From contig LNAC01000031.1 in assembly GCA_002007465.1 (NCBI GenBank), forward strand, positions 7,290,069 to 7,354,068: 64,000 nucleotides of DNA. The letters run 5' to 3'. The notes beneath the pieces were generated by a model. That model was given only the letters and a program-made list of their open reading frames with translations, was not told the DNA's origin and searched no databases. The stretch's first letter is position 1. Each line of letters begins with the position of its first letter. This DNA is from Ailurus styani. Taxonomy: Eukaryota; Chordata; Mammalia; Carnivora; Ailuridae. Shown here in pieces: positions 61,761 through 64,000 of this stretch. The position numbers and the translations under genes were made by a program.

Positions 61761-61773
61761 AACCACACCATGG

Positions 61774-61975
61774 GGGTGCCTGGGTGGCTCAGTCTTTAAA
61801 CCTCTGCCTTCCTCTTAGGTCATGATCCCAGGGTCCTGGGTTCGGGATCCGCATAGGGCTCTCTGCTCAGTGGGAAGTCTGCTTTTCCCTCTCCCACTCC
61901 CCCAACTGTGCTCCCTTTCTCTCTGTGTCTCTCTCTGTAAAATAAATAAAATATTTTTAAAAAAGAAAGAAAGAA
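61774..61975 (+). mobile_element. Can-SINE, older subfamily
   Basis: Head gtgcctgggtggctcagtct lacks the usual 'gtgggttaaagcc' and carries 'ctttaaacctctgccttcct'. Tail caaaataaata-like plus aaaaagaaagaaagaa. TSD aaaccacaccatgg (61760-61773) and aaaccacaccttgg (61976-61989), one difference. A separate subfamily from the youngest ones. Confidence 0.92.
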
Positions 61976-61989
61976 AAACCACACCTTGG

Positions 61990-62345
61990 AAAATTCTTCT
62001 ACAGTGTAAGAATTTGCCAAAATGTTACTTTTATAAGCATATTTGGAAATTATCCATTTTATCAGTTCAATTTAAATATTTCTGTTCCCCTGAACGATTC
62101 AACTACATATAATACAATTAGATATACAATAAATTTGCTGTTCAATAAATTTGAGCCAACAATAGCATATAAAACATGGTGCCTCATCTCTACTTTTAAG
62201 GAAATAATTTATTCTATATATGTTCTTATACTATGATCAAGACCTTGTCTGACACATTTGGGGTTCCATAATAATACAGACTCTCTGTTGACAAGACAAT
62301 TATAGATTAGATGATAAAGATTTAATATAAATTATGTGAAATCAA
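61990..62345. other. AT-rich non-coding DNA without a gene
   Basis: Nothing recognisable. Confidence 0.6.
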
Positions 62346-62411
62346 GGACCCTGGGATCATGACCTGAGCCGAAGGCAGAGGCTTTAACCCACTGAGCCAC
62401 CCAGGCGCCCC
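62346..62411 (-). mobile_element. Head-only Can-SINE fragment
   Basis: Only the tRNA-related head remains: 'aggaccctgggatcatgacc', 'gagccgaaggcagaggcttt', 'gagccacccaggcgcccc'. The rest, including A tail and CT tract, is absent; no target-site duplication was seen. Confidence 0.9.
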
Positions 62412-62800
62412 AGAGAGTGTAGCTTTATGGAGAGGGTCAGTACATGGCAGTTGTGGCCTGCAGTAGGGATGCAGCCAACCCATAATGACCTGAGAGGAGG
62501 GGCTTTGGAGTAAATGTCTACATTCATCCATTTTCCTCCTTTCCTTTGGGTTGTCTTTGTCTCTGATTGGTTGAATCCTACCAGAAACCAAGGGAAAAGG
62601 AGCTGGTCGATTTTGTCTGCACATGTCAGCATCTGGGGCAAATTTTAAGAAGAAAAGGATAGAGAGTAGACCTGGAAAACTAAACTGAAAATATAAAGCA
62701 CATTGTGGTTCCCAAATTATCTTTAATGGAATACTAGTTCTGTGAAATTAGTAACAGTGAAAATGGTCTGGGATCGAATCAGTTTGGGAAATGCTACATA
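62412..62800. other. Non-coding DNA without a gene
   Basis: Slightly GC-richer stretch (to 62640), with overlapping open frames that run into the SINE head. Nothing recognised. Confidence 0.55.
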
Positions 62801-62804
62801 ACAT

Positions 62805-62990
62805 AATCCACATGTCTATATACAAGGCGCAAGGCACTGACAGAGCCATGAAAAATAGGAAGCCTCTGGCTTTATGAACCTTATAGTTTACTGAAAGAGA
62901 AACAATAAATGCACAAATAAACAATGGCTGAATAACTCAGTGTTATGTAGTGACCAGTGTTATGCAGAGTAATAAAAGTTTCTTTTTGAT
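62805..62990 (-). mobile_element. L2 LINE 3'-end fragment
   Basis: 'acaaggcgcaaggcactgac', 'gcctctggctttatgaacct' and 'gaaacaataaatgcacaaat' follow the reverse complement of the L2 3' end. Confidence 0.7.
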
Positions 62991-63624
62991 GGGATGTATA
63001 TTAAATATTATTCTATCAAAAACAATTTTGGAAGTATGGATTTAATAAAAATGTCTACTGGGGAAATTTTGACCCCTTCAGACTGAGACATTTTTAATAA
63101 TTCATAGTACATTGTTTCACCTCATTGGAAATACATAAAATAGATATTTTGGGAACTTAATAGGAGTCATGTTAATGAGAGTAAGCTATAATCTCAAGCA
63201 CAAATGAAAAAGGGAAAATGTATAAAATGAAAACATGGAAAATGGGTAAGTGAAAATTTTAAGCCAAAAGTGAGAGCGAGTAGAAGAATGTAAAATTCAT
63301 TATAATTTGAACTACAGTTCAAATTTTGTTTATTGATAGAATCTTATCTACCTAATACCTTTAGAATTAATCAGAAAACTGAGCTGGAATAGTTTCACAT
63401 CTTTTTATGTGTTTCCTTCCTCTTCTACTTTGCCTCTCACATATTATCTCTGTGCTTTCTTAACTTTCCTCTAAAGTGTCCAAACATTACTCATTTTATA
63501 TCCAGTGTCTGCCCCTACATTTGTGCTCCGTGGGGTTTTTAAGAGATGCCTTGCATGTTAAATTATATAATAAGAACTATTATTTAGTAATAATTGTAAG
63601 AACAAAAAACAAGGAAAAAACTAA
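62991..63624. other. AT-rich non-coding DNA without a gene
   Basis: Nothing recognisable. Confidence 0.6.
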
Positions 63625-63850
63625 CTTCAACATGGACTTGCTTTGTGTCAGATAGTGTCATAAGTGTTTACGTGGACTACCCTACCCCTTCAGTGCTCAC
63701 AACAACCCAATGCCATGGACACTATTATTATTTCCATTTTACAGTTTAGAAAACTGAGGCATTAAGAGTTTAAGTAATTGCCCTGTTGTACACAGCGAGG
63801 AGGTATTAGTGCTCTGAGCTCTAATCCCCAAACCTGGACTTTTAAATTAC
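63625..63850 (-). mobile_element. MIR SINE
   Basis: 'cactattattatttccattt', 'tacagtttagaaaactgagg', 'taagtaattgccctgttgta' and 'cacagcgaggaggtatta' are the reverse complement of MIR in order. Confidence 0.85.
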
Positions 63851-63869
63851 TTATGGAAAAATTTAAATA

Positions 63870-64000
63870 ATACTCACCTACCTTATTTTTCTTTCCCTTT
63901 CCCAATGTCCATATGTTTTGTTTCTTAAATTCCACATATGAGTGACATCATAGGATATCTGTCTTTCTCTGACTGACTTATTTCACTTAGGATAAGATAT
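63870..64000 (-). mobile_element. L1 3' end, cut off by the window edge
   Basis: 'cttaaattccacatatgagt', 'ctgtctttctctgactgact' and 'tatttcacttaggataagat' are the junction between 3' UTR and ORF2 end of a carnivore L1, in reverse. It continues beyond the window. Confidence 0.8.

Noticed and set aside
1..64000. CRISPR arrays, operons, phage, insertion sequences or other prokaryotic systems
   Set aside because: No direct repeats with regular unique spacers, no dense genes, and the SINE/L1/MIR/LTR content is clearly mammalian.

Overview
This window is repeat-rich, AT-rich mammalian nuclear DNA. I find no convincing protein-coding gene, no structural RNA gene and no CRISPR array. The organism is a caniform carnivore. 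There are fourteen tRNA-derived Can-SINE copies, with heads like ggcgcctgggtggctcagtg and tails ending in a CT-rich run, caaataaataaa and an A-run, most with intact target-site duplications (TSDs). The 'ggttaaagcctctgcc' head and 'gcctacttgtgatctc' tail versions fit a mustelid-like lineage best; that lineage call is inference from remembered subfamily patterns.

Layout. 1-12.6 kb: mostly unique AT-rich DNA with two young SINEs, old L1 3'-end debris (about 6.1-7.4 kb), an AC microsatellite (8.2 kb), a possible conserved non-coding block (10.5-11.1 kb) and a possible old LTR. 12.9-19.6 kb: one long antisense L1M relic running from 3' UTR to 5' UTR, interrupted by an unidentified ~350-bp insert, a short younger L1 and a Tigger-type DNA transposon. 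22.9-26.1 kb: an ERVL-like pol/pro remnant on the minus strand, then a hAT-like element. 28.2-30.7 kb: more antisense L1. 32.6-46.4 kb: SINEs, MIR, L2, MER5A-like and MLT1A-like elements, old L1 ends, and non-coding blocks near 37.8-38.7 and 44.1-45.0 kb that look like possible enhancers. 46.7-52.0 kb: a second long antisense L1 carrying two SINEs, a nested L1 end and assembly scars. 52-64 kb: SINEs, an antisense MLT1-like LTR, MIR, L2, a non-coding block at 59.0-59.35 kb, a young 5'-truncated L1 (60.0-60.9 kb) and another L1 entering at the right edge.

Two signals stand out. First, six single-N positions (41433, 47920, 48362, 51255, 51735, 52730) are each flanked by two near-identical copies of 62-233 bp. 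These are best read as duplicated contig ends or unmerged alleles, not biology; two more short tandem copies without an N (41774-41923 and 56067-56154) may be the same artefact. Second, every L1 piece I could orient lies on the minus strand, while SINEs occur about equally on both. That would be expected if the window were a large intron of a gene transcribed on the plus strand, but no exon is visible to prove it.

I did not find an undescribed multi-gene system. The short open frames are chance, SINE-derived, L1-derived or unrecognised.
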